This document shows positions 13,912 to 28,500 of a stretch of DNA of 64,000 bases, one piece after another. Position 1 is the first letter of the stretch, and each line of letters opens with the position of its first letter. The position numbers and the translations under genes are program-made. A model generated the notes under the pieces. It saw only the letters and a program-made list of their open reading frames with translations, was not told the origin of the DNA and did no database searches. Source of the DNA: Trichoplax sp. H2 (taxonomy: Eukaryota > Placozoa > Uniplacotomia > Trichoplacea); the NCBI GenBank assembly GCA_003344405.1, contig NOWV01000087.1, positions 248,001 to 312,000 of the forward strand. The letters are read 5' to 3'.

Positions 13912-16900
13912 CTAGATATCTGTGAGATCGACTTTAGTAGGTTCTTTTTCTTCCGTGAGTGTCGTCAGCTCAGCTCCATCTTTGTTTTCATTTTCTTCAG
14001 CGCCTATAGGTCCAGAGATTTCAATCTTCTTCCTTTTGAAAAAGCCACACTATAGCACGGGACGAAGGTAAATAAATGTAAAATTATATTACACTGCAAA
14101 ATCATCATTTAATAACCCTTACTTTCCACAAAATGTAGACGCATCCTGACAGTAAAAAAAATCCTGCCATAGCCGAAACAACAATTATCCACACTGGAGC
14201 ACTTTCTATTGTCGGGGCATCGTACATTGCCTGTGTATCAGCCTAGAAAAGATAGAAAGCGATTGCAAAATCTCTTAATTTAAGTGATTAAATTAACTAT
14301 AACCAAAGAAGAGAATTCATCAAGTACTTGAGCTATATTCTCTGTTTTGCCTCCTAGTTGAACTAAATATTTAGCTCCGATCGGCTCTAAGCGACCACGC
14401 GATGATAACAAAAATTTTCCTTCCTTTTGAATCTTTCATAAAATTGAATTTTGTCAATGGTACTACTAGTAGCACAACTTTTACAAACTATAATTACCGT
14501 ATTTAATGTATTTTGCCAAAGACGAGCAACAAAAGTTACGTCAACAATCGAACGAGTGCCAGTTATGGTGCAGGTTATACGTTCGCATCGGATATTGGCT
14601 GAATCACAAGACTGTAAAATTTTCCCATTTTATTTTAAATAAGTATTGAATAATACCTAAAGCTAATACATTCATAAAGTTTCATTATATTCTGCATAAG
14701 AACTCACCAGTAGCGTTGCATCTGGTATATAGGCACGATTATTAACTGATAGTGTACTGCGTTTGTTCCTTAAACTACGTCCACTAGTTCTGGTACGATT
14801 CTGATAAAAATTGCGTGTACGATATATTAATTAAGAAAATAATTAATACTCACAATGTTAGTAAATGCTAAATTATCTTACCCTTATGCCTATAGGATCA
14901 ATTAAATTAGGCGTGTAAGTGCAGCTTCCGTCAGCACCTGAGATTGTCTGAAATCAACGAAAGATACCTTTATTTGGGTATTTCTACTTCATTTCATAAA
15001 TCTATGTGTGGCTTTACACGTATACATTATGTGATATATCAGTCAATGTACATTTTTCAATTAATTATATACGTATATATTGTTATTACCGGTGGGCTTG
15101 TTAAGTACATCAAATATCCAACATTTTCGTACATTACAGGCCAATCTACTGTTAAGAGAAAGTTTTCTACGGGACCAGGACCGCGATTTTCTAGCTATTA
15201 CAATATCAATAGAACTAGGTCGTTTAAATAAGTACAAACCGAATGAACTACAGAAGTTTATAGCATATGGTGATTACCCTAAATATGTGTGTCACCGTTG
15301 GACCGATTAGAGGCAGGCTGGTGAACTCGCTAATGTTTAATGAACGCGAAACGTATCGTACTAGCAAAGGACTGGAATAGCCACTTAGTGATAAGTCTGC
15401 CTCATATAGCACCGGAATGGAAATCCTGTTAATATTGTCATCTTGATTTAAATCCTTACTTGCTCTAAAATTGAAATAAAATAATACCAAAATTATCACG
15501 AGGTTGGGTATTTAACAATCGTCAGTATTACATTATTTAAATGAACAAGTAACTAACGATGAAACAGATAAGACCACATCTAATGCAGTGGTATCAATCG
15601 GAATGTATATCGAACGGACAATGAAATCAAATGTGATCTAAAGAGGAGAACAGGCGACAAATAAGATTTACCGAATAAAAAATATCAATGGTTTTACAAA
15701 TGGCTATAAATCATCATACTTCCTCGTTTCTTGTTGTTGGATTGTTAAGGGAACATTTATAAGTACTGATACTGCTATCGCGCCCACTTATTTCGCATGT
15801 AATATTATTTGCCGTCTGATGTTTGTAAAATTGTGGTAATTACACATAATCATTTAAATCTACAATTCCAATAACGCCATTACAGTAATGTAATTAAATT
15901 TATATATTCTCCTTACCGTTTCTGTCACACGAATAAATGGGAGGAAATCGGGGATAGTTATTAGAACCGATGCTAGATAAGCCGGTTCTCCAACATTTCG
16001 TACTCTCACATTAATAGCTAAGGTTTCGGTACTTCCAATAACAGCTCTAGTTCCACCGCTATAGTAAAAGAGAGATTATGATGATTCAAGAATTCATGAG
16101 TCAATTCGAAGATTTTATCGCGCTTTAACGCAAAGGTATTACAAGAAAAAAAGAATGTCTTTACTTTGATAGGGTATAATTCGAATTTATAACCAGATTC
16201 GGGTTACATCTTTCATTGCTACTGCATCCAATCACGAAACTTGCCTGAATCAATCAGCAAATATTAGATTTTTGATTTATAACAAAGACAGCAGAATATA
16301 ATATAAAATAATACATGTTAACATAAAAACCAACATTGGTTTGTTGGACGGTTACAATAGAGGAATCGATAACAGGACATAATTCACATTGCTGCGGGTT
16401 CAATAGGCTGTAACCAAGTCTCAGATTAACAGGCGCGAATACCTCTCTAATTTCCCTTTTCTATAATATTCAAGCAATTTTCAAGGATTACTTTGTTGCT
16501 CGAGACATAACTATATCATACCATCATTCTTAATTTTGTCACCATAGCATAAGCTGGCTGCCTGAGGCAATGAATATTATTAGCTCGGCTGACAGTACTA
16601 GTAGCTTTCACTATGCCATTACTATCCACATTCTTCAATTTTATCCGATTATCTGAGTTCAACACTGATAATTCGTATTGAAACACTGTAATTGATAAAC
16701 AAAGGAAGTGCATAAATTTTGCTGTTATGATCTTATGCACAAGATATGCTTAAATATACCTTGGTTATTAGGTACTCCAACGCCTCCGTATTGAAAGCAA
16801 ATTTCAACAACAACGCTAAATGAACGATCAAATATAAATATGGCTGATAATTATGATCAGATACAAATCATCGTTCAGTTACTAAATACCAAGTCGCCCT

Positions 16901-19900
16901 TTGTCCTTCTTCTATGCAATTAAAGTCGTTAAAGTTGATGTGATCGGGGATTACTTTAACTGTAGCCTTGCTAATCATTATTGGCCGAGACCTACAGATG
17001 AAATTGATCAGAAATGCTAAAATCTCGACTATTACAAACGTTCCAAATATTGGTAAACCTTAAAATGACGGCTTTATCTGAATAGCCAACCCCCACTGCA
17101 ATATCTACAAACAAAAAATAATACGAGCCGAAATTGTTAAGCAATCTTTAACTATTTCAGGTTAACAGTCCTCTAGATTTAACCTGGATAATTGTTGGCA
17201 TCTACGTCTATGCCACCAGAGAGGGATACTCCAAATCCAACTAAGGAACTATCGATTGTTTTACCTAAAATTTTCTACATTGAACAAATTACATTCTAGT
17301 TAGATACCGTGACTACCAAACGGCTATGCAAGGTACAAATCATCACATTTAACTTGAACTAGAATTACTTAGGTGTTAACAAGGAAATTAAAACATACCT
17401 GAACATATTGCGGCCGTACTCCTGTGGCAGTGCCATGATAAATATAGACCGCACCGCTGCCTTTCGGTTCATTACCGGGTGCACCAACAGCTATGTCTGA
17501 GTTTGGATTAAGGTCAACCCACATTTCAGAATATATTACTACGTACACTGTACACAATACTATTAATTAATTAATTCCTGATAATTGAATACCTGGGAAC
17601 CCATCAAGGTTAATGTCACCAATGGACGATATCGCGAATCCGAAACGAGCAAAATTTGTTTCAGGACCATATATAATGGTACTTGTATTCTTTGGTATAC
17701 CACTCTATAAAAATTTTTTTGTGGAAAAGTTGTGAATAAGATTTATTATTAATATCATACTCAAAGTTACTACAAATACGTAGCAAATAACATTTGTTTC
17801 TACCTTTGTACCCATAAATAAGTATACTCTACCACAATCAGGAGCCTCTTGTTTACTGTAGAATGGAGCTCCTACAAATAGATCTTCTAATCTAAAATAA
17901 TAATTCCACAATTAAACTGTTGTCGATTTGTAGTGATTTGGTGTATTTCATCTGATCAACGAATAAACTCATGAAAATTACGATTAACGAACCCATCGTT
18001 GTTTATGTCTATCGATAAAGTTTCAGAACCGAAATAGCTGCCAAACTGCGAAGCAATTTTCAATTTATTTAGATAAACAAATGAAGCATGTATGAGTAAG
18101 TTGTCTGGCTAATATTTTTCAACACCTGTTCACCCGAAAGCGAAGTATTCATGATCAAACGTCTAAGTGAATCGCTATAAGATAGTATATGCACCTAAAA
18201 TGAAAAGTTCCATTCTTAATAATTAATAACACGAATTAAAGATAAAATACTAATCCATATTAGGCATTAAAAAGCATCAGACGAACCATGCCAATTTTAT
18301 CTCCATCTCTAGGCGAGCCGGCGATGACGTCTTTATATGATTATCAAGATGAAACAATTTTGAAGTTTAGAGCAAGATTCTGACTGTTATACAGTATCAT
18401 ACGCTATAACTGCAAGCAAAATTTTCATATAAACATGTTTAATATTCCCTACATAGTGAATTGTTGCTAACCGCTCCAAATGTTGTAGAGTAACCTTGAA
18501 GAAGAAATAACTCCAATTCATTGATTTAAAGTGTAATAATTTCCCCTTACTCTTACATACGTTTGTACAAATACGATCAATAGTCTTACCAGTATACGCA
18601 AATTCGCCGAAATTTGTAAGAACGTCCGTGTAACTCATGGTAGTTACGTCACTCGATTGCTGTACTTTCGAAGTACTTTCAAAGTAGGACACTAACCCTT
18701 TTCATAAATTGTTAAGTTAATATTGACGCAAGCGAAAGTAATGAAAAGCGTTAAGCATTCTAATGATCTAGTAATTAACTTCTCAATATGGAAACGTGCA
18801 ATTTAATACCTTGGAATGTTGAACTACGAACACCGATCGATCCAAAGTTTAGGAGTTTACCATCCTAAAATATAAATATGAAATAGAGCAATCATCATCA
18901 TATAATGTTATTTTAGTAAATAAGAATTCAACGCTCGAACCTTGCTAAAATCGATCGAAATTCCGGCCATACATCTGACATAATAAGGCCCCACTAAAGG
19001 TAAAAATGGTGAAAACAGTGTCATAAAGATATTCTGTGTGAATAACAAATTGACATTCGGTGAAAAATTATCGGCATATTCATCTCTCTATTATACTTTC
19101 TCTAATATATCTTTAACTTGAGCTCACAACTGAAATAATACCACAAGCAAAAATGGCACTTACTGGCAATACAAGGAGTGACATCTGCCATCAATGAGAA
19201 ATTGGATGACCAAACATAGCATCGACCAGGCATTCTCGGCTCAACACTAGCGGAAGTTGCTTCTATGGAGAACTTGTGACCACATGCCTTGGATGTCAAA
19301 ATAACCATTAAAGCATGTATAACAACTGTAAGCTAGATGCCTTAGCGTTATGATAAGCATATGCAATGATGTTTTACAAAGTACATGTATGCACATACGC
19401 ATCCACTGCAGACTAAAATAACAAAATACCGAGAATTGTCAATATCAGGATTTTCTTACCACTATAATCCCATGACTACTTTGCAAAGATACCCCTAAGC
19501 ACATTCCTTTCGATACTTCAGCATACGAACCTTTACCTGTATGGTTATAGCGAATATTTATACACGTGGAAGTAATGTAGATTAGTAATGTATTTCCTGC
19601 ATAAAATACAAACTATTGATATAGAATAAGTCAATTGATCGAATCCATTTAACCAAGTCTAAGCGTCATACTTTAGATATGCTAGAAATAATTTCAAATT
19701 TCAATCAAAGTATAACGTATTTCGAAAGGCAAACTTATTATACTGTGGTTCGTAGGTGTGATAATACTTATCACGACATGTTAAGTTTATTTACCGGGGT
19801 AGTACATCGGAATCTCTTGGCAATCGTTTCGATTACTAGCGATTGGACAACGAAAGATAGCACCAGATGAGTCTACCGATGTAATATTGCTGCTATTAGC

Positions 19901-22543
19901 ACTTGGTGCTCCAGTCAAAAGCCTGCCAAAAGATCAATTAAAATTTTACGTTATCTCCAGTTCGAAAGTTACATACGAGTATGTACAATACCTGAGAAAA
20001 TACGAATCAATCACGGACAATTAGTGCATTTTTAGTAACAAACGCTAAAGAAATTAGTCAACGAGATGCAATACGTTCATTTTGACTGTTGCACGCGTAT
20101 ACTGTTGGTTCACTTCTACTAGAAATAGTATGAGAGAAGTTTCAGCCCGCAAGATATATTTCAATGAAATTGCTACTCTACTTAAAAATTGGGTTTAATA
20201 GGCCTCATTTGTATTCTTGTTTCTATGAATTGGATAACACCAAGTATCGTACGAGAGTTTACCATTGCAAAGACGTATTATCTGAAACTTTCCATGACAA
20301 TTGCATGATTCGTTTTTGCAGCAGCTACTGTACAGTACATCATCTACTCGTACTAAAACTTTTGACAATCCTAGGATTGTCATACCTTGAAGATTGACCA
20401 TATCATATTTAATTATTCTCAAAGTGACGTTAAGAATAATCTCTTAGTATAATTAATCTGCGTATCTAAAGGATATTTAGGAAAATTCCTGTTTTCCAAC
20501 TTCTAGCCTATTGTACTGTATACTGCTAATGGCGTCATACGCTAGTAAAAAACTATTTTTTAGAAAATTAGACAGTCATGCTAGCGCAAGCATTGGGATC
20601 AGAGAAGAACTTTTGGATCAAGTGCATTAGATCCGATCTTTTAATGATATCTCTCACTTCTACTATTTATCATTTACTTTATGTCTTTGAAATGGCAACT
20701 TTTCGTCGGCATATAAACTCTTACATATACGGATTATGTCCTCGAGCTCAGATTGTCAGATACTATTATATGGAAGCATTTCTAATTTTATCCCTAAAGA
20801 GACAGCCAGGCTCGTAACTCGTCCACTCAGTTTTTAATTAATCGGCCATCTTTTACTGCATTTTGGTAGGAAAATGATAGGCCATGGACGGCTACTCTGT
20901 GGCCTAGAAATCACTACCGTTGCCATTTCTACTGTGGTTTATGGATCGGTCGGTGACGTCACTGGCTACAACCTGTTGACTCACAGTTCGGCTGACGCCC
21001 GTGGACCACTAAGAAGGGGCGCTTCAGTGCGTCAATGACTCACGGTACAAACGTGCAAACGATAACATTTCTAAAAATCAAAATGGCAGGGCAAAGACAG
21101 ATCATGTTGTGTCCGACAAAATTGGTATAATTTAACTTAAGATAGGATAACTAGTTGAGTAAATAGCGACAATAACGCTAATTTCAATTATCTTTCATTG
21201 ACGTTCAAAATTTCCGTGCTTGAGTAACCTTTCATCTCTTGAAAATTGCAAGACTACACAGTACGAGTAGCATTATTCGCTAATTTTTCTTCGATTCGCC
21301 TACTACCGGGCAGCAATTTGGCGGGGTAAAAACGCATAAGAAGGTGTATTTTACTGTCGAATACTGCCTGCTAGTCAAGTATTATGAACTAAATTAGAAT
21401 ATACGAATGTATCACTAATACACCAACTCAATAAGACGAGTTCATTAATTTAAATGAACAATAACAATTACTTTTATATTAGCAGTGGAGTACTGAAGCC
21501 GCCGTATATTAAAGAATAGACGAGTTTTTTTCAGCAGCGCCTTTCGACGATTTACACTTTATAGTACATGCGTCAAAAAGATCTTTACCATCAAGAATAT
21601 TAAAGATAGAAATATTAAATATAAATCTACATGGTAATTAAGCGGATACCCATTTTCTTTGCTTAGTACTAAAGTAATGAGTGCCATAGTCACGAGATCA
21701 ACGGCCAATGATTATGGGTACGCGTATTGTATCAGAACATAGACAAACAAATTACAGTAATGACCCCATAAAATTTTACCAAGTAGGACAATCTACATTT
21801 TTTTGATTTCGCTCAACGCGGACGCGGCGTAAAATAAAATTAACAGTACAGTAATGAAAATGCCGACAATCATACAATATCTATTGTGAAGTCTGCAGGT
21901 ATTCTTTACTATGCCAACAATGTCATAAAGGATGAAAAATCTCTTCGTCCTACGAGGATACTTGTTGAATAAGCGATGCTGATATTCTGTAGTGCTAGTA
22001 TTTTCGATTTGTTGTGAAGCAGATTAATTTATCAAGATGCTACGTTCATTGTGCTAATATGCTATTTTAAATTGGGGTAATCAAAATATCAAAATGTCGA
22101 GCTATCCAATTTTAAATTTTAGAGTAGAAATAGAATTCTCAAGTAATCCCATATAAACAGAGGAAAACAGTGCTGTAAGTTAATCACCATTATTCAATAG
22201 TTGACAGTACTGTACTGAAAATCGATTATATCTACGTATACAGTATTGTATGGCAACTATGAATTTTGCATTACTGTATCAAAAAATTCGCACCTATGGA
22301 TACTCATCCAACGAGTTTTGTACTGTATGGAATTACCAGCGTACTTTAATTTTTTTAAAAATTACTGGTTTGGTTAGTCACTTACCAATAAGTATTGTCA
22401 CCAACTTCATGATGAAAATCAACTGTATAACCAAATAATGAATTTGGCGGACCTTCTTTTACGTAAGGGTGTTTTACGTCGACGTTAAAGCATGATGATG
22501 ATGTCGCCAACAACACAATCACTGGCAGCACAATCAATTTCAT
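13912..22543 (-). CDS. Integrin alpha subunit without I-domain
   Basis: A 31-exon chain on the minus strand closes in phase at 1026 aa. Key exons: 22386-22543 (signal peptide MKLIVLPVIVLLATSSSC), 19795-19922, 19460-19536, 19164-19287, 18941-18993, 18810-18864, 18590-18697, 18287-18330, 18126-18194, 17993-18045, 17804-17891, 17593-17704, 17399-17496, 17184-17274, 17059-17104 (propeller), then thigh/calf exons down to 14328-14423, transmembrane 14123-14242 and tail 13912-14049. FG-GAP repeats carry cation sites DINNDG (285-290), DINLDG (349-354) and DVDANN (412-417). A furin-like RNKR (851-854) in calf-2 predicts heavy/light chain cleavage. The tail starts CGFFKR, the integrin alpha signature that clasps the beta subunit. 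It acts at the plasma membrane as a heterodimer in adhesion. No I-domain is inserted, as expected outside chordates. An in-frame ATG at 22567 would add 8 residues. The first intron is about 2.5 kb. Confidence 0.95.
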
Positions 22544-22567
22544 TTTTGGCGAGAAATTTACGACCAC

Positions 22568-24387
22568 CGTTCGTCAATCCTTTACCAGAAATCAACGATT
22601 CTTTGACTCCTATACTACACAGTTTATCACACAGTATCGAATACCTGAATAATTTCCCTGGTTGAATAGAAAATTGTACTGCTAATTTATTGATTCTATT
22701 GTTACTAATCGGTTATTGGGACCACCATGCGCTATCCGTTTTGACTTTTTCTGAAATTCTAAAAATTGCTGCAGTATAGCAAAGTACAAATAGGCGACAC
22801 AGCCGATACTGTCTCACTCCACCTACTGTATGTACAGTGGTACAGCACAGTAGTCCTACTGTGCTATACTGTACTGTACAGTAAGTCGCAAAATGCACTC
22901 CGAAAGATTTGCATAGTCACCGCGCATCCTCCTGCTTGATAGTATCGTGGACTCATGGTACGACTGTACGGTCGATTAAAGTTCGTGTTGAACTATAAAC
23001 ATGACTATAAGCACACCTGTTCACAGATCAAATCGTAGTCTAACGACACAAGTTTTCAAGAGAAATGTATTTCCTGCAGTAAATTATGCAAATGCCCAAC
23101 AAAAAAACCTTCACTTAAAATGTAATTGCTGTGATGCACTTTATTTCCATCCCAAATATTAGGAGTAAAAATGGGTATTGCAGTATATCTGAAACCTGAA
23201 TTTGGATGCTTCTTTTCGTTTTTACAGTATACATTGTTCTACAGTCTGCAGATTGACTGGAGGTTGTTCAAATTGAAGCCAGGTACTGCCAAATATTAGG
23301 CAATATCCAGGGCGACCCAGTGCAAGTGTGGTACAGTACAAATGCACATTCGTAATTGACTAAGCACGAGTATACGTACTCCCGCTGCGCCATTAAACTG
23401 AAGTCATTTAGTTTACTAACGTACCGATTTTAATTAAAAGGGTGCTCTCACTAAAGCTTTATATTAAATACCTCAAAGCAAAGGGAAGCTTCTCAGAATA
23501 CGATAATATTGAAGACGTTGATACTGTATTATGGGACTGTGAACCGGTTCAACACCAATGTCGACAGCACTTTCAAAGCAGACAACCGATCAAGACGACT
23601 CACGTCCAATGATCCACTTAGAGATTATGGCTTTACTCCTAGTACTCAATATAGATACTCTTTGTACAGTACAGAATAATATGTTTACATTCACTTTAAA
23701 TATTCGATGCTGAATCATTTTTTATTTACTTACGGTATAGTAGTAATGGTGATAATATACAAAAAGCAATCCTACCATACAGTATTAGAATTATCTGACT
23801 TTTTATAGCATCAACTAGAAGAGCAACTATCATTCTTGTAAAAGCAAAATTGGTTGAATGTAAGAGATACACACTAATTATAAAATGGAGAAAAATATTC
23901 TTCAGAGTTAAGACTGGGCTAGGAAACCCTTTAAACTGTCATTCGCCGACCAAATGGGTGCTCTCTGGAGCCTATGGTTACCAGTTGCATCGGTTATATA
24001 ATTATCACGTACTGCTTCGCTACTAAACTAGACGATTTCTTCCCCGGGTATTATAAAACCAACTATTCGCATCTTATCAGCGTGGCATGCATTTATTGTA
24101 TGTTCATGAACATGTATTCTAGGCTTTCCCATATAGACGCGTATATCTATACACATGAACGTTATCGTGTTGCAGATACCCCAATTTATAAGATATCACC
24201 GTTATACAGTCTAACTACATATATGCGAACACATATATTTTATATTGTATATTTATGGATATATGTAACATAAATTTACATCGCAGCCAGAGAAATATTA
24301 ATAATCGTAATAATGCAATAAACAATGCGATCGCATATGTACGATCTCAAATAACAGGATATACAAATAAAAAAAGGTTGAACTTTT
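22568..24387. other. Spacer upstream of the integrin gene
   Basis: Non-coding. It probably contains the integrin promoter (the gene runs leftward from 22543) and the 3' UTR of the methyltransferase gene. A patch rich in TACTGTACAGTA-type words lies at 22820-22885. The 99-codon frame at 23974-24273 has no recognisable features. Confidence 0.55.
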
Positions 24388-27300
24388 TTAACTCTTCCTG
24401 AAAGGTTTACGATATTTACATTGGATCCAAACGCGATACATCTTTAGCTGACGACCTCTATTGACTTGCAGTCTTCTGTCGACGTAATTTTGCTCCTTAA
24501 CTAAATTCTCTTTACGAAACATTTCATCTAATTCTTCTGTAATCATAATCGTTGATGAAATCTTAAAGTCTGTTACAGCGATAGTGTAGCTGAGGCAATT
24601 TATCATCACAGGTAAAAATATAAGTATATTTCGCAAAAAATACATACACACCGTTACTACTAATAAAAGATTAAATATTGCAATAATAACATATACTCGA
24701 AAAGGTATGAATGTATCTTAAAAAGTATTAAATAAAATAAAATAAAACGGCAAAGAGTATTATACAAACCTTGAGAAAAAAAATATACCCTCGTTCCATC
24801 ACCTCGTACATAAAAATTATCTTGCAAGAAGTGTCCTGCAGTCAATGTAACATCAAAGAATTGAGAGTAGATGTCTATATTTGAATGACTTCAAATGCAT
24901 ACTATAACGGTTAAGTATATTCCTCTCACTAAAAAATCTTTCAAATAATTTTTATCTGATAACATAAATCCACAACTGTTTTACTCAAATTCTCGATAAT
25001 TCTATGATCATACCTTTCTTAAATCTCAACTGCGCTAAGTCATATCTACCATAGTCACGGAAGAGAAGTAAACCACCGGGCTTTAAATACTAGCAGTAAG
25101 TTGAATCATGAATTTTATAGAAGTTATTTTAATATGGGGCAATTCTTGTCATAGAATATTTAAATTATAGGTTACTATTGTGATCTTTTAATTTCTTGAT
25201 ATTATTTTAGGTATAATAGTCTGATCATACCTTACATATATTACGAATGGTAGCAGAAAATCTAATAATAAAAATAATTTATGCTTTATAGTAGCTGAAA
25301 TCATGATCATAACTCACAATATTACTTATGCTAATTGACAACTAAATAAATGTGGAATGTAGTAATTTTGTAGGTTGCTTACTTGTTTGGATGTATTGCA
25401 GATAATACAAAAATCAAGATGACAACATCCAAAGACTCCTCTGGGAATGGATATTCTATTTGCTCATTTGTAATGTCGCCAACAAAAGCATAGCAACGGT
25501 CTTGAGAATAATTTTCATGTTCCTACAATTACAGTAGTTTGATAAAATATTTGGTTGGTTAGTATTGAAGAATCAATGAGTTAAGCAACGAAATAAATGT
25601 GGGATAGTAACCACCTTAACCAGTTGGATAGCTAATTCAGATATGTCGCAGCAGTAAATAAATATTCCATCGTCGCTAAAATGTTTATAATATTATAATG
25701 AAGATATCTATTATAAGGACACCAATATATGAATAACATCTTAAAAAGTGAGCACAACGTTTACAAAACGAAACAGTCAGTATGGTACAGGAATGGTTAT
25801 AAACTAGTATGATTAAAAGAAAAAGAGATAGTTTGAGTAAATCATAGCTGGATGTAACTTATTTATAACTTCTTCCTTCAGAAATTTGTAATTATCTAGC
25901 AGTAAACATTGTATAGTACTAGTTACAAATACAAACTTTGGTAGTCAAGTAACATTTCAAGTTCGTAATGGTAATAAAAAATGAATAGCATACTTGTGTG
26001 TTTGTAAAATAGGATATACAGTATTCCCTACGCCGCATCCAACCTACATTTTAGATATCAAGGTATAATATAAGTTCTCGCTTGACCTATCATCATCCTC
26101 TAATTTAGGTTCATGGTACATACCTCAAAAATACGCTTAGAAGCTCTGCATCCAGGATATTCATTTTGTGGCTGCATAGTTTCGTCCATACCTTTGCTGA
26201 CGTTTTTTTCAACGTCATCTAATTCTGGAAATTCAGTGAATAGCCAATGACGGTCCTTAAAGAATCTGTAACGGAATTGTAGCAATTTACTGTACAGCAT
26301 TAGACAAGGCTGTAGTGTAATAATACCATGCATTAAAAAAATTAAGCCTATGACTACAGTATTATTAAAGGCTCAGTCTATGTAGCAAGTTAAGTAGAAC
26401 TATTGTATCAACAAAATTAATTAAAAAAAATTCGCTGAAATGTCAATGCCTATCGTAATACTCGACAATGTGCTGCATACTGAATGAGTATATAATAACA
26501 TCTTCTTACTGTAACTACGGTAGTACCAGATTAACGCAAAGAGTTAGTACATATATTGCAAACCTGTTTTGATGGATTTTGTAGAAATTATTCCAAAAGA
26601 TATCACATTCATTCTCGTATTTCACTAACAGGATATTGGATTAGCCAGTCAGTCAGTTTTAAGTAAAAATACAACATAGTTGAATTAGAAACATTGCGTA
26701 TATTCTTCATAACTGTACTAACAAAGTTTTGCTAAAGATAACTGTAAGATCCAAGTTATGCAGTTAGTCATTCATTCTTTATTTACTACTTGAAGTAATA
26801 AACTTAAATTCTAACTCGAAAGATGACATAAAGCCTAACTTTCTAAGTATCAACCTACAGATGTCACTTCAATAACTCAAACAGCTAGTATAGTATAGTA
26901 TAGATAGTATAAGTTAGATTACCTATGTTGTTTAGAAATGTTTAATTAACTTGATAATAGCATTACTGATTGATTACTATATTTTATCTACTTTGCAAAT
27001 CAGCAGAAACTTGCTCCTTTGAATTTTCTGATACCCGTCTTCTTCCTTCCTCTTCCATTTCATCACTCCAATCGACATTGTCCCTATGGCATAATAATAA
27101 ATACTCGCATATAATAAAAAGTTAACGAACATTTATATTCTCTGATAAAACCCTTGATTAAACCGTTTATCACTGAGATAGCAGCCGAGGTTAGATATTA
27201 GTACTTTAGACCGTAATAAACTACAGTTAACAAATTTCTTCTAATCCTTATACACGTCGTTTAATGTGTTCTCACTTGCATGCTATCACGGCATATTATT

Positions 27301-27607
27301 GTATAGTATTTACTGTTAGTAGATCTATGCATTGTTACTGCAGGATGTATGCTGTGCCAGTAGGCTTAAAAGGTAAAGGTAAATTATTGGGATGTTGATT
27401 ATCATTACAGTAATAGATAATAATAATAATGTGCACTCTGCAGTCATTGCATAACGTAGCTGTCGTAGCATACCATACTCACCATGCGTTATGCTCAAAC
27501 ACTTTGCTAGGATTCTCAAGAATACGATTGCCAAATCTTGGACGCCTATCAGTATCACTGTTATTTGAACTTGTAGCTTCCTTCTCTGCGAATACTTTGT
27601 CCTCCAT
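24388..27607 (-). CDS. METTL2: METTL2-type tRNA N3-methylcytidine methyltransferase
   Basis: Eleven exons: 27483-27607, 26992-27083, 26564-26624, 26124-26265, 25994-26043, 25615-25675, 25383-25522, 25231-25261, 25014-25089, 24770-24835, 24388-24536. Phases close at 330 aa; human METTL2 is about 378. The family transfers a methyl group from S-adenosylmethionine to C32 of the anticodon loop of some tRNAs, in the cytosol (METTL2) or mitochondria (METTL8). Seen in order: [17 protein letters not shown] then [18 protein letters not shown] motif I VGCGVGNT (141-148), [26 protein letters not shown] then [25 protein letters not shown], and the terminal [19 protein letters not shown]. The N-terminal NAWDNV segment and the [12 protein letters not shown] ending favour METTL2/METTL8 over METTL6. 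No mitochondrial presequence is obvious, so METTL2 is preferred. It is shorter than the vertebrate protein mainly between FPEL and motif I. Confidence 0.93.
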
Positions 27608-28500
27608 GCTACTGAGTAGCGTTTACTAATAACGTATGGCTGAAATAGATCTTGAAATCTATGACACTGGTTAATATTAATTAATTATAATTATTGTTGC
27701 CTCATTCATTTTCCTATAGGCTCAGCTAGCTAACAAGTACTGTACTGTACTGTATTGTACAGTACAGTACAGCACAGGCCAGAGTGTACAGTACTGTATT
27801 CTGACAGTCCGCTGTCTAGCACTATCATCAGAGATTTGCAACTGTCCGTCTGTCCTAATTGAGTTGTCCCTGCTAACAGTGTGATACAGTGTTTCTGTAT
27901 GCTCATAGTCACGGTACTGGTTCAGTGGCTCTCCGAATGCTGTACAGTACTGCACAGTGTACAGTATAGCACAAAATAAAGATCAAGATTAGAGAGATTA
28001 TTAGAATTATTATTAGACAAGAATAATGTTTTGTCTTCATCAAACTAGCATGAAAGTGAATCAGAATTCGTTTCTTGTTTATGGTTCAATATTTACAGTA
28101 CAGGATTGTCAACAGATAGAGAGATGTGAATTCTCCTAATATTATCGCAAGCCCTAAAATAGGCCGCTTTTCGTGAATTTTCCTCTCTGATACACTAAAG
28201 TGTTGTGAATCACAGCTTGTGATCGGTGTTCAAATGAAATCAATCTTATCGATTTGAAGTTAGAGTTATTACAATCCTTAATGACCAGTCTAACTTTAAG
28301 ACATTGCACAGTATACGTGTGGCACAGTCAAATTCTATTCTACGCTATTGCACGGCAATCAATGCACAATTGCACACTTGTCCAATGCAAAGAGTTGAGG
28401 AGCAGATGAATTCTATTTTCTAATTTCTACCTTTCTAAATTTCAAACGACGGTAAGGTTAACCATGGGCTACGAGATACTATACGTACAGTATACCATCC
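27608..28500. other. Spacer with palindromic GTAC-rich patches
   Basis: It lies between the divergently transcribed methyltransferase gene and the tubulin array. Patches at 27735-27800 and 27940-27970 are made almost wholly of ACTGTAC and GTACAGT words that can fold on themselves. No protein or RNA gene was seen. Confidence 0.55.

Noticed and set aside
18994-19033. Longer 5' version of the integrin exon at 18941-18993, starting at 19033
   Set aside because: Its phase does not fit the preceding exon; the CCTTTAG acceptor ending at 18994 restores the frame and leaves a proper pyrimidine tract.
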